Positions 49,171 to 60,444 of a DNA stretch of 64,000 bases are shown piece by piece. Each line of letters opens with the position of its first letter. Positions within the stretch are counted from its first letter, which is position 1. The position numbers and the translations under genes are program-made. Under the pieces are notes generated by a model that worked only from the letters and a program-made list of their open reading frames with translations, ran no database searches and was not told the DNA's origin. The DNA comes from Thuidium tamariscinum (Eukaryota; Streptophyta; Bryopsida; Hypnales; Thuidiaceae), in assembly GCA_947034885.2 (NCBI GenBank), contig OZ019759.1:15068501-15132500 (forward strand). Direction: 5' to 3'.

Positions 49171-49307
49171 TCACTCTTCTCTCCATTATTGGGTTCAACC
49201 TTGTCGGATGTTCTACTGTTGCTTCATTGTGCCAGTTGCTCCTACGAGGTGGAGAGTTGGGTGATCAAATTGATTATTTATTTCACGACACTCGTGGACT
49301 CGAAGTC

Positions 49308-52300
49308 ATGGCAAGTGAGGGTGATGAACGTGGTGGGGGAATAAATCCCGCGGGTGGTGACAATCGAAGGCATAAGCCAAAGGGAGCCAGTCACAAATTA
49401 CATTATGAGATTTTGGATGACCCAAACATCAAAGCGGAAAACGGATGGGAGGATGAGGCAACACCGTATTGGTCTTCCAAAATGTGCAAAAAATACGTGA
49501 AAATGTACCACATTGACAAGTTGTGGCCTAGGGAGGCCCATGAACTCCATACACGTGGGTTTTTTTGCAAACCCACCAACTGCAACAACGTGCATATTGT
49601 GCATCGCGCTTTGGAGGTTTGGCGGGCCCTCTTTGGAAAGAAAGTAATGAGTAAAGGGTACATAAACTACAGCTTGGCTTCCATGGTGTATGCAGAATTG
49701 ATATTGGAACGCAAGGTGGATTGGAGCACGTATCCGACGACAGCATCAACTCCATTTGTACAAGAAATGAATGGAAAAGACATTCCCGATTTGTACAATC
49801 CTCAAGGAGGGCCAAGTGAGGTACCGAAGCCCAAAAGAGTATTAAAAAATACTAGAAAAATTGAAACAAAAGTCTCAGAGGTACCAAGTGATGGACCACG
49901 CTTACAGCCTACACACACTTTGAGGACAATGGAAGATACTGAAGGTGAAGGTGTGGAAGGAGAAGTGTTTGCAACTCCTCCTACGGATTTAATATGCACA
50001 TCAAATGTTACGACGGTGGTTGAATAGGGCATTATTGAAGATATACAAAGTGGGAAGAAAGAGGGTGGGCCCCCATTGGCTCGATGTGAAGGTAGTGAAG
50101 GTACAGAAGAGGTAGCCGAGGGAGAAATTGCAGAGGCCAGTGCTATAATTCATGATCTTATTGATAGTAATGCTCTCGACATCTACGCGGATGTACATTC
50201 AAAACCATCATATTTGAGCAAACCGAGCGTTTCCAGCCCCGTACAGAGCGCGAGAATTGAAGCGGCTATCGCCAAAAAAAATGGAGAGGCATCTCATGGA
50301 AAAGGAAAAGAAGTAGTCATCGATGTTGAAGTCATCCCCAACCAATATCCGCATTTGTCCACCTTGAACACGTCACAATTGGAGGCTCTTTCGAACATGC
50401 CGAATGCCGCAGAGCTGGAACGGCTGTTGGAGGCTTCAGTTATGTTTGGGTCTTACCTTCTTGACCTAAACCGATTGGAAGACACAAGTGAGGCCAACAC
50501 AAGCAATGCAACCCAAGGTGAAGTCAATCGTCGCGGTTGGGCAAGTGTTGCTGAAATCCAAGTGACATTGGCAAATCTAGGTCGATTTGTAGCTGAAGTA
50601 TCTCCGCAACTTATAGAGGTGGCACAGGAGTTTGCAAAATTGTCACCTGAATTGTTGACAAGTACATTGACGTTTCATAAGTTCACCGAGTCCTTGTTTC
50701 CATTTTTGGACAAGCGCTTCGAGGACAAGCGCCAATTGGTGGCCTTCTTGGAAGAAAATACAAAGTTGGTGGCCTTGCAAAAAGAATTGAAGGGAACCTC
50801 AGACGAAATGGTAGAGCAATTGAGGACTTCTAAGAATACGGCACAATTTCAGGTTGCAACAGTGAAATGGCAAAGTGAGCGTATTGAAGCTTTGGAGTTA
50901 GAAGTTGGGACATTGAAGGACGTAATCAAAAAAGCTGAGTTTCCCAAAGCTAAGCAAAAAGATGGAGCTAAGCATTTCAGTGGCAATGAGAAAAACAAGA
51001 TACAGGAAGTGACACCTGTAGTGGCCATTGAAAATCGCGCATCTTCATTTCAAGATGCTTCCATTCAAACAGAATGCCATGAAGTTGATGAATTGAAGCA
51101 GAAAGTGGAGAAGCTCACCGAAGAGAACGCGTCTTTGCAGAGTGAATTGCAACGACTGGAGCATGTTGTTTGATTGGATGACTACCTTCCAAAGAGTAGC
51201 AAAGACAATCGATGGTTGGCATGGATTCAAAAACTAGAAGACAAACCAACCGTAGTTTCGCGAGCAATGAAAGGGCTTCTCAAATTGGCAGGAAAATCGG
51301 ATGAGCAACAACAAATTATAGAATCTTCATTGATGAGTTTGAGGAAGAGGTTTGAAACACATCCAAAGGGGACTACAGAAATCACGTGTTGGGGAGACAT
51401 GGACGCGATGTTCGAGCGGTTGAACCACACAAAGAAAGAAGAATCGCCCCACATCAATTGGGCCTTGGAGGTAGAAGAAGGTTGGATTCCGTACAACACT
51501 CTTTCGGCACACATCAAGCACAATGAGAAGACAGTGGTGCATGCTTCTCACACTTCTCGAGGGATCTTAGAAGGTAAATGCAGCATTTGTCAAGGTCCAT
51601 TTGGTCCCGAGGGAGCCCTAACTATGGGCCAATGTCGTCACACTTTCCATGTGACGTGCATAATCAAAGCCTCACTCGTTCGCTCGGTTTGTCCGGAGTG
51701 TCGTTCTCCTTTGAGTTCCAGGTTTTACGAAATGGTTGGGACCTTGGAATGTATGCCCCCTAGTCACGAATACAATCGATGGACCCTTCCACTTGATCAA
51801 GCCCTGGTTCACTTCCAAAATTATATACATTGGGAAAAACCTCTCACGTGGGATTCATTGGAAGAGAAGCATGGGTTGTACGACGACTCAATGGTGCCGC
51901 TGGATCCCTTTGTGTGGATGACCAAAGATCAAGAGGTGGAATTGCGAGCAAGGGGTATTGATGACGACGAAGCTCGCAAATTGTTTTGTCGAGGCATGGG
52001 TGGGCATTGGAGCATAGACCATCACAAGTTCTTTCGATTTCCAGAGAAGGAAGTGATCAAAGGACCAGATGGCAATTGGGTGGATGTGGAGCATACAAAA
52101 GAGTTGCAAGAGCGATACGGGGCGTACAATCACACATTGATAGGGAGGGCCCTCTTCTTGTCAAAGTTGGAAGAAGCTGCCAAGGTTCGAGCTCTTGTAG
52201 AGTTAGATGGGGATTCCAACTCCTCACAGTCAATTGTGGAAGTGGCAGGGGCTTTCGATAGGAGGATGAACGAGGCCGTAATGTCTTTTCGAAAATTTTT

Positions 52301-52619
52301 AGTGGGAGGAGATTGCCTCGGCCCGCACTGGTTTTCCACTGGAGATGTCAATGTAACACTGAACTTGATGGTAGCTTCAGTAGATGATGCCTTGGAAGCA
52401 TTAAAGGCACATGAAGTGGATCTGCCTCAGAAGCAAAAGAATAAGCGGAGGGTGGAAGATGAGGATGACTTCTCTCCAGAAACAAAAAGACAATTCAGTG
52501 CCGCTGACATGGCAGTGGCTTCGAGACGGTCCATTGGCGAAGGAAGCCCCAATCCTCACACTCGCCGTACAAGTGCAAGACTTAGGGATAGAGAGGGTCC
52601 ATCTCATGTTACACCGTAG
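49308..52619 (+). pseudogene. hAT-C RING-H2 / coiled-coil gene
   Basis: One frame throughout with two stops: TAG 50025-50027 and TGA 51171-51173. ATG 49308 (MASEGDE) is chosen over 49227 for its context (gtcATGGca) and conserved domain distance. Part 1, residues ~47-131: the domain shared with the 358-aa protein (CKKYVKMYHIDKLW...AELILERKVDW), then an acidic linker. Part 2 (50076-51170): a helical domain and a heptad-rich region. Part 3: RING-H2 at 51579-51701 (CSIC...CRHTFHVTC...CPEC), a conserved C-terminal domain (LFCRGMGGHW, FFRFP, LIGRALFLSKLEEA) and a basic NKRRVEDEDD segment. E3 ligase function is inferred from the RING. All eight zinc ligands are kept. The second stop also exists at the same place in the hAT-A copy, so parts 2 and 3 may be separate ORFs. 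Confidence 0.75.
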
Positions 52620-53520
52620 GGTAGTCATGAAAAGATTTAGTAGAAGTGGATCTTTTATTAGCTGTTAGATATTATATTACGGAGGTTTTGTTTTCACTTT
52701 GAATCTTTTGGAGATTCATTGCAAATCATTCATAGTAGCTATAGTATGGTTTGTATTTTGTTTTAGCAATACAAAAATAATAAAATATGTGTGAAATACA
52801 GAGTTGCAAATGTGTATACATTTCAAGACTTTTATTTTAGTTGAAGTCTGACATGCACCATCATATGATCAATTGATCATATACGAAGATGTTTTTGTTT
52901 GATGATGCAAAAGGCTAATTTTAATTCTAGAAGAGAACGGGATATGTGAATCAAGGTAGGAGCCATGCAGGAAAAAAAAAATTATTGTGTTCACTGCAAA
53001 ACTTTATAAATTCATTTTTATCATTCCATATTTCTTTCCAAATGTTTCTTTTCAAATATCGAGCAGCTCATTATGAATGAATTTTTTTTAGGGTTTTTCT
53101 TTGAGATTTTTACAAAAGATGTGTCCAAGGAATACCTTCACAGCCAACAATGTTCATAGCTTTTGACTACATGGTAACATGGTTAGAAAGTTAATGCATG
53201 ATATGTGATTTTCTTTGATCTTTGAACAGCTCGGCCGCCCGGGCAGCTCAGAAAACTTCTTTAAGAAACATGTTTTTAAGAAATTGGAAATTGAAATTGT
53301 TTCATTAGATTGATGTGTAAATAGAAAGCTTTGATCCATTTCATTCTATTGAATGAGCCAAAACTTTCTTGAGTTTGGAGTAGTTTGATTAGAATTTGAA
53401 TTTCGAGTAGTTTGCGGGAAGTAGTAGAATTTCTACTCTATAGGAAAGTTAAAAATTTTGTATGAAATTCAATTTCTAATATTTTAGGAAAAAAATGAAA
53501 CATTGGGTGAAGAGTGTTCT
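52620..53520 (+). other. 3' flank of RING gene, AT-rich
   Basis: No gene. Short MITE-like words occur near 53100-53480 (gtgtccaaggaatacc, aaagctttgatcc). Ends at the TTAA of the next MITE. Confidence 0.45.
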
Positions 53521-53524
53521 TTAA

Positions 53525-54457
53525 CCCCTAGAGGACCACGGCCGTTTTTCAACCCAGAAGGCCAAAACCACTCGAAACTGCCATTTCTGCTTCATTCATC
53601 AATGAAAAACAAGAAAACTAAATTTTTAGAATCAGAACATCGGATCTTGTACTTTACTTAAGTAAGATCATGTGGTGGAAATTTCATGAAGTTTGACCGT
53701 ATAGATAGGAAGATATGAGCATTCAAAGTTGGAAAACAAAGTTTTCTTAAACTCTAGTTTGCAACTTCAAATGACTTTGTCCTCCATTTTTGTAATTTTT
53801 TTGCACTACAGACCTTGAATTTAAACTTTTTTCTATTGAGAAATTGAGGTAAGAGCTTAGGAAAAAAAATTCAGAAAAAAAAGTTTTTTTTTTCATTCTT
53901 TAAAAAATTGTCAAGTAGATGTAGGTCCAAGATTGAAAGAAAAAGTAAATTGCAAATATCTCATAGATTGAACTGAAACACAATAATCCCAATTGTGAAA
54001 TTGTTTTAGCAAACAAAACCAACCTTGTCCAACATTTTTTTTTTAAAATTGTGGAAATTGCATTCACAAATGAATCCTATAAGTTATTTTTTCAAGAAAA
54101 TGCTTAGATTGCCCGAAAAACAAGATTGTTCATGACTTTCACATCACTAATCCAAATGGAATGAATCAAAGCTTCACTTGTAGACAAAAATAAAATCAAT
54201 AAGAAAAAAAAAATTAATTTTTTAATTTTGAAGTTTTTGTAGATTTTTTTTTCTGCCCGACGACATGAAAATGATATTAAAGATGGCATAACTTTTGCTC
54301 CAGTCACCAATTGAAAAAGAATCATATTCCCATAGAGCTAATCAAGTTTTCTATCTGAGTTATGTGAAAATTTCAAGCAAATTCATTCAAAATTGAAGTG
54401 ACAAGTACCTGCCCAAATTCTTGAAGTCCCTGAAGTGGACTCTTGGTCCTTTAGGGG
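53525..54457. mobile_element. TTAA-flanked MITE, copy 3 (933 bp)
   Basis: TTAA at 53521-53524 and 54458-54461. Ends CCCCTAGAGGACCACGG and, reversed, CCCCTAAAGGACCAAGA. The length is within 12 bp of copies 1 and 2. Inserted between the RING and transposase genes of hAT-C. Confidence 0.75.
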
Positions 54458-54461
54458 TTAA

Positions 54462-55034
54462 AGTACTGAAACTGGCATTTTTCACTTGCAAAAATGAATT
54501 GTTCACATTTCATTATTTTGAAGCATTTTATACTTCTTTCTACTTATTATTTTTTTCCTCTTATTTGTACAATTCCAAATGATTTGAAGTTCTTGAATCA
54601 CATAACTAACTTGCATTGTAGAATAAATACAAAGAGTAACCAACATTTTCAACATTTTTTCATACAAATATGACCTCGTGAAGTGGAGTTGCTCGAATTT
54701 TTTAGGGATAAAGAAAGGATATTTGACTATTTGTCCATTGAAATGGTAGAAATTACTAATCTGGATCAGGGCTTTTTTTTTCATATTTGAAGAAGTGCCG
54801 TAGTGGCGATAGAAAATGTTATAGTGGTGCTTCAAATTGCAATATTCATCCACTTTGGGATGTATAGTATGGTTTTCATCCAAAATTAGGCGATTTCATC
54901 CAATATTTTTAAAATTTTCAAAGTTGTCTGGCGATGTCATCCAAATTTTTGGGAATTTTTTGTAGTGTTTTTTAGCCAGATCATTTTTCTTGGTGCAATG
55001 TGGCACCCTAAAGCCACAAAAAAAAGCCTTGTTG
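54462..55034. other. Spacer with MITE-interior remnant
   Basis: 54530-54700 resembles the interior of the TTAA MITEs (cttattatttttttcctct, acaattccaaatgattt). The rest (54780-55030) has repeated tttcatccaa words. No gene. Confidence 0.4.
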
Positions 55035-55300
55035 TGGATGCGTCCGCCTCGTCGAGGTCGTCCGATCTCGGCCGTCCGCCACTCGCCGTTGTTCGCGCGA
55101 TTCTTCCGCCACAGAAGGCCGCCCGATCGGGGTCCATCCGCGACCTCTCGCTGTCCACCAACCCGTTCGCGTCGGGTTGTCCATCTGATCGGAGTACCCT
55201 GTCGGGCCGTCCGCAGTTGCGTCCGCACTGTCAATTGGGATTGTCTCCCGTCCGTTGCAATGGTCACAAAGAGCAACCTTAGAACTCAGGAGTATAAGTC
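55035..55300 (+). promoter_or_regulatory. CGTCC cluster and TATAAG of hAT-C transposase
   Basis: CGTCCGCC-type words at 55035-55265, then GAGTATAAGTCTC (TATAAG 55293-55298), then a leader that aligns with the hAT-A copy in reverse (31220-31345). Relative to the gene, both transposase promoters carry CGTCC on the coding strand, while the RING and kinase promoters carry GGACG. Confidence 0.6.
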
Positions 55301-55555
55301 TCCAGAAATTGTCATTTGCAAGCACTCCTGTAAAGCTGAACGCTAAGATTTCCAAGGGCTAGGCGTTGCAATTTCGGTTGTGTCCCTTGCTTGGTAATGC
55401 ATAGTTCAGTGGTCAGGGGGGCTTTGGTTTCCAAGGCTTCATTCAAACTTTATCGGTTACTTTATTAACTATTTTTATTCGTGCGGAGATCTTCACCCTT
55501 TTCGTGGTTACACTTGGAATTTGAAGTTCAAAACAAGCACTTAAAATTCATCACT

Positions 55556-58500
55556 ATGAGCAAGGATTGGTCTTCTTGGTATGGCGCCCCTTCAGCTAGG
55601 AAAGTACAATGCAAAGCCTGCAACCTAGTGTTTGCAAAAAAAACATGCCGTATGTTTAGCCATCTTGGTTATGAAGGTGCATCGGGGTCTCGTGATTGAG
55701 GAATCAATCTATGTCCACGACTCACATCCCAAATTCAGAAGCTATTTCGTCAGTGCAAGGGGGTAATCCCACGAAGAGGTGAAAACGAGAAGTTGGGTGG
55801 AAACGAGAATTTGGGTGGAAACGGGATAGTGGAGGCCACGGTTGTAAATGATGCAGCAAATGAGAGACCCTTGACACCGTCAATACGTCTTACACCAGAA
55901 GATTCTTGTATAGTACCAAAAGAGATTGTCCGCGTGTCTTCTGGAGCACTTGCAAGTACTCAAGCATTTGATGAAGGAGACACAGGGGTAGGATCAACTA
56001 GTAGGCCTTTGGTGCAGAGGCGGATAGGAGATGGCTTTGAAGAAGCGAATAGACGGAAATTGCATGCAGTGTGGGCTAATTTTTTTTATGCTGCGAACAT
56101 ACCATTTTCGGTGGCACGGAATGCAGCATTTAAAGAAGCGGTGAAGAAAACGGCTGAGTTTCACAAACCCTATACCCCACCGTCATACCATGAATTATGA
56201 CATAAGTTGCTTGATCAAGTGAAGGCAGACATTAAAGTGAATATCAAGAAGCAAATAGAAGACAGCATTAGGAAGTTTGGAGCAACATTGTTTATTGATG
56301 GGTGGACTTCGGCGGCAAATCACCCATTGGTAAATGCAATGCTCGTGTCTTCTACGGACGAGCAATTCCTAGGATCGATCGATACAACAGGAAAAGAGAA
56401 GAATGCCGCCTATTTGGCCTCCATATTGGAAAAATTCATAAAAGAAGTGGGTCCTTCCACTGTAGTACAAATAAGCGCAGATAATGCGTCTATGAATGAA
56501 GCCGCATACAACTTGGTATCTCAGAAGTACCCTCATATATTTTTCCAGGGTTGTGTGGTCCATGCCTTGAATTTATTACTGAAAGATTGGGGAAATGAAC
56601 GGTGGATTGAGGAGGTCGTGGGCAATGACCGTAACGTAGTGAAATTCTTCAAAAAGAGGCACATGCCTCTTGCAATATTTCGAAGGTACTCGCCGGAGTG
56701 CATGTTGTTGATGGCGGTGGAAACTCGGTTTGCTTCCAATTACAACATGGTGGACCGTATGTTGAAGGTCAAGGGGAAGTTACAACAAACGGTGACGGAC
56801 CCAGAGTGGGAAGAATACGTGAAAAAATTAGGGCGGAATACCAATGCTCGCAATGTGTGCCGAAGGGTGAAGGACATCATTTTGAACGAGCATTTTTGAC
56901 GGCGTTGTCAAAATTTCAAGGATTTATCGGCTCCAGCGGTACATGGTCTACGCGATTTGGATGCAAAAAGGCCATGTATGGGGAAGGTGCTACATATCAT
57001 GAAGAAAATACAGAAGCACGTTTTGTCGTTGGACGAAGCACCTTTTAGTTTGTCCTTGGATTTAGCCATCCAACTACAAGAAGCCTTTCACGAATGGCGA
57101 GCGATGGTAGAGACAGATCTACATTATGCAGGGGCTTTGTTGAATCCCTATCTTCTTCACGACAAAGAGCTTGCTAATGATCAAGATGCAATGGATGCAT
57201 GCAAGCGTGTTTTAATGAAAATATGTGCCACAGAAGAGTATGCCGCTGTTGTGAAGGAATTTGTAGCCTTTCGACATAGGGAACCCCCTTTCCACAATAT
57301 GTTGAACCCCGACGAACAACAATTGTCGGCGCATGCTTGGTGGAATTTTGAGGGCGTGTGCGGGAAGTTCATTGCTCCAATTGCCAAGCGTATTTTGGCC
57401 CAACCGGTATCTTCCTCTTCATATGAACGAAATTGGAGTAGCTATTCATTTGTTCACAACAAATCTCGAAACAAGTTGACGCCACAGAGAGCACAAGATT
57501 TGGTGTATGTGTACACCAATACTAAAGTCCTTTCCGCATCTCAAGAAAATGATGAGAAGAAGTGGTACGAAGAGCAATTCGAGTATGTAGATATGGAAGA
57601 GTCCATGTCAAAGGATGAGGGTGGTGAAGATCATGGCCATGGAGAAGAGAGAGATCCCCTATTTGATGATGAATATGATGCGGAATACAATGTGTCTAAT
57701 TTGGTTGATGAACCATCCCAAGACCCTCATCATAATGATGAAGACTTTGAAGACAATCCGTTAGATATCTACAATTTTCAAGCAGACGAGGACAATTACG
57801 ACTGTGATGAGGGTGTCCCATCGAAAGCTAAATTTATGGATGGAACTAGAGTATTGAGTAGTGAGAATGTTTGAGCACATAGTCGGGACACTAATGTGAC
57901 AATGGAAGAGAGAAATGGGGCAATGATGAACATCGATGGGACTTCGACCCTAGATGAATTGATTCCAATTTCTAAATGTCCATCGCCAGTAGGGATCAAA
58001 GCAGAAGAACTTGGCAAACAGAACGACTTGGGAGACAGTGGAGTGAAGGTGGACAAAAATGTGGGTGATACAAGTGTTGCATTTGTTGAAGTATTGGCGT
58101 GTAAGAAAAGCTGTCTTGCGAGTACCGAGAAAGGTAAAGCACGGGGAGTAGCAACACATATAGATGTAGGTATGATGGAGTCTGGGAGCCCCATGTCATT
58201 TGAGAATGGCAAAGGCAAGAAGCCCTCGTACAAGATCCAACCCTACCCCCACGTAGCGGTCCTCCACGCATACTGTTCAAAACCGGCAATGCAAATTTAG
58301 GTGGTCTCGGTAGTTTACGCTACGGAAATAAGGATCCACTAGAAGATCAAATGTTGGAGTCCATATTTGGTCTACGTTCGCTGAAGTCATCGGATCGATC
58401 ACTTTCTTTGGGCGCAAATGAGATCATCATTCCAAGCGGATCAAAAGCAAGACAACCAATAATGAAAGAGTCCAAGAAAGCTAGAAATAAAAGAATACTG

Positions 58501-58839
58501 GAGGCCTTTGCAAAATCACCATCGAAGCGGCAAAGTCTAGGTCGAACCCCCCTTGATGTATGTGAACCTTTTTCACAAAGCAAAGTGAAACCGGTTAAGG
58601 GTCTTGAAAAAGGGATTGGGAAGTCTACACTAGGAGTTAGAGACATGGTGAAAGAGCAAAAGAAGGGTAGACGCAAGAGATCGCTTGCATCAAAGCAAAT
58701 ATCCGGAAGAAAAGAGCAAGCTCTATAGTCTTCGTCCAATAGTATGGAAAGCACAAGTAATGAAGAAGACTTGGAATGGGATTCAAGAGGTCATAGTAGT
58801 GGAGTTGAGGTGAGAGGAGACGTTGATTACAAGCCTTAG
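55556..58839 (+). pseudogene. hAT-C transposase (DUF659-type)
   Basis: Start ATG 55556 (MSKDWSSWY). BED-type zinc finger (CKACNLVF...HLGYEG). Core: IDGWTSAAN, ISADNASMN, QGCVVHALNLLLKDW, then DLDAKRPCMGKVLHIMKK. Dimerisation region: LSAHAWWNFEG, ILAQPVSSSSYERNWSS, RNKLTPQRAQDLVYVYTN. Then ~190 acidic residues and a basic tail with SPSKRQSLGRTPLDVC, shared with hAT-A. Stops are TGA at 55697, 56198, 56897 and 57872 and TAG at 58726. Where the hAT-A copy aligns, they replace R or W. A one-base shift lies near 58246-58251 in a C run. The last shared frame ends at 58837-58839. It cuts and pastes DNA in the family. This copy cannot act as it stands. Confidence 0.85.
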
Positions 58840-60244
58840 AGATTAAAGGAATGTAGACTTAGGTGTTTAGATATTCATGGTACATGGAGCTTGTAATGGA
58901 AATGGTTTGTTTGAACCTTTGAAAGTAATACAAGTTTTCATGCGCATGTTGAAAACGTCACTATGATTTATTGATCTTTGATTTCTTGGTTTCATGGTAT
59001 TCAAAAATAATGAACAAAAATTAAATTGTGACAATGTTTGATTCGTCTGTTGGATAAAACATGATAAGGTAGGTGGCCCAAATTGCAACAGTCTATTTAG
59101 AAGCATCCCTATAAAAAGCTCTGAAATCGACCTTTAGTGGTTTTGAAATGGACCCTAGACATTGTCAAAGCCTTATAAGGTTTGTTAGGTGTTGGTTTAT
59201 ACAACACATATGGTGTAATAACAGACAGGGTGGGTCAATTTCAAAATAAGAGTGGACACAAGAGAAGTGTCCATTTCATTTCTGCACGAAAAACATTTTC
59301 AGTTGAACATCTTCTTACTAAAATGCCTCTCAGTCACTTATAACTTCTTGGATTGATATGAAATTTTAGCTACACAAACTAGACTAGTAGGCGCACCTTT
59401 TCCAACAATTTTTTTTGGAAATGGACCTTATATGAAGAAGTTATAAGCTGCAGAAGTTCACTGTGATCCAAGAATGTCGGGACTTTGAAATTTGAATTGC
59501 TCCCAAACATTCAAAACAATTCGGATTGACATGAAAATTTTATCACAATAATTAGGCTTCAAGGAGAACATAACCCAACACATTTTATTGAAAACTAACA
59601 TTTGATGAAAAAGATACAGGCCCCCAAAGTTGCAGCCATCTCAATGTAGTTTGGTGAATTCAAATTGAACTTGTGAACTTTGATTGACTTCCAAGAAATC
59701 AGTATAACTTAGATTGTTCTAAAAAATTTATCACACAAACTAGAAGAGAGTGTGCAAATTTTCCAACAAGTTTTGTTGAATTTGGAAATCGGATACAAAA
59801 GTTATAGCACTTTCAATTGGACTTAAAATTATGTGAAGACAATGTTGGTTTTAGGGCTTAAGTTTAGTAAAGGTCACATTTAGGAACCTAAAGTATTACT
59901 TTTTGAGCGCTTCATTGCTTGTTTTTGGTCAAGCCCTGGTTTTTTACAGACTGCGCATGTGTGGGTTTTGCAAGACCTAGAATCACAAATAGATACCTAT
60001 GGTAGAATTCTTTGAAAATTCATAAGTAATTCATAAATGCTTGGAAAAATATGAAACCATTTGGTTTAGATTTCACATCAATGGTTCTTTAAATGAAAAA
60101 TAAAGGGAAATATTTTTGGGCATCTTCAACCCATCAAAAAAACCGAACAGCCCTTAAAGGGTCGCTTTTCAAGCCATCTACCTTACATGTTATTTGAAAA
60201 CCCTAAATCCAAAAATGCAATCTGAAGCTGGAAGCCTTTATCCG
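58840..60244 (+). other. Right flank inside hAT-C
   Basis: Gene-less. About 59330-59870 holds three loose copies of an attgacatgaaaatttt / cacaaactagaagagagtg block. 60010-60170 aligns weakly with the block inside hAT-B's right end (28690-28850). Confidence 0.45.
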
Positions 60245-60436
60245 CTCAATCGCTCATGCGGTCGACCGCCTGCTCATCCGTCCTCCCGTCCGCAGTCCCA
60301 ATTGCCCGTCCGTAGTTCCGTCCGCCGGTTGTCGAGGACAGCGTCCACTATGTCCACTAAGTTTGGACGTCCAGACGTCCGGACGTCCGGATTTTGGATG
60401 TAATTTTGCCCTGGACATACCGATTCGTCAACCCTG
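60245..60436 (-). repeat. CGTCC-rich subterminal cluster, hAT-C right end
   Basis: Read from the terminus inwards on the minus strand: CAGGGTTGACG, then the tgtccagggcaaaattacat block, then GGACGTCCGGACGTC and GGACGG-type words. The block equals the ttttgtaaaattacgccc block inside the ends of hAT-A and hAT-B, so these three termini are homologous. Confidence 0.75.
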
Positions 60437-60444
60437 ACCCCTCG

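Larger units (their letters stand above)
36153..60444 (+). mobile_element. hAT-C: 24,276-bp multi-gene hAT element
   Basis: Ends CAGGGATGACG at 36161 and, reversed, CAGGGTTGACG ending at 60436 (10/11 identical). Eight-base flanks are accccccg (36153-36160) and acccctcg (60437-60444). The flanking spacer R matches an uninterrupted copy at 24510-24523, so both breakpoints are fixed by comparison. Contents: a 358-aa gene, a kinase-like pseudogene (minus), a RING-H2 gene and a hAT transposase, each headed by a GGACG cluster, plus MITEs and tandem repeats. At 24 kb it is far longer than typical hAT elements of a few kb. The later MITE and CACTA insertions account for only about 2 kb of the length. 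Confidence 0.88.

Noticed and set aside
50025..51173. In-frame TAG/TGA as selenocysteine or genetic-code reassignment
   Set aside because: Stops differ between copies except one, aligned residues are R or W in the relatives where comparison is possible, and no selenocysteine element is seen. Decay is simpler.
16782..60436. Helitron or Mutator-type origin of the large elements
   Set aside because: Helitrons leave no target duplication and Mutator elements usually leave 9 bp. Here 8-bp copies, CAGGG inverted ends and a resident hAT transposase agree with hAT.
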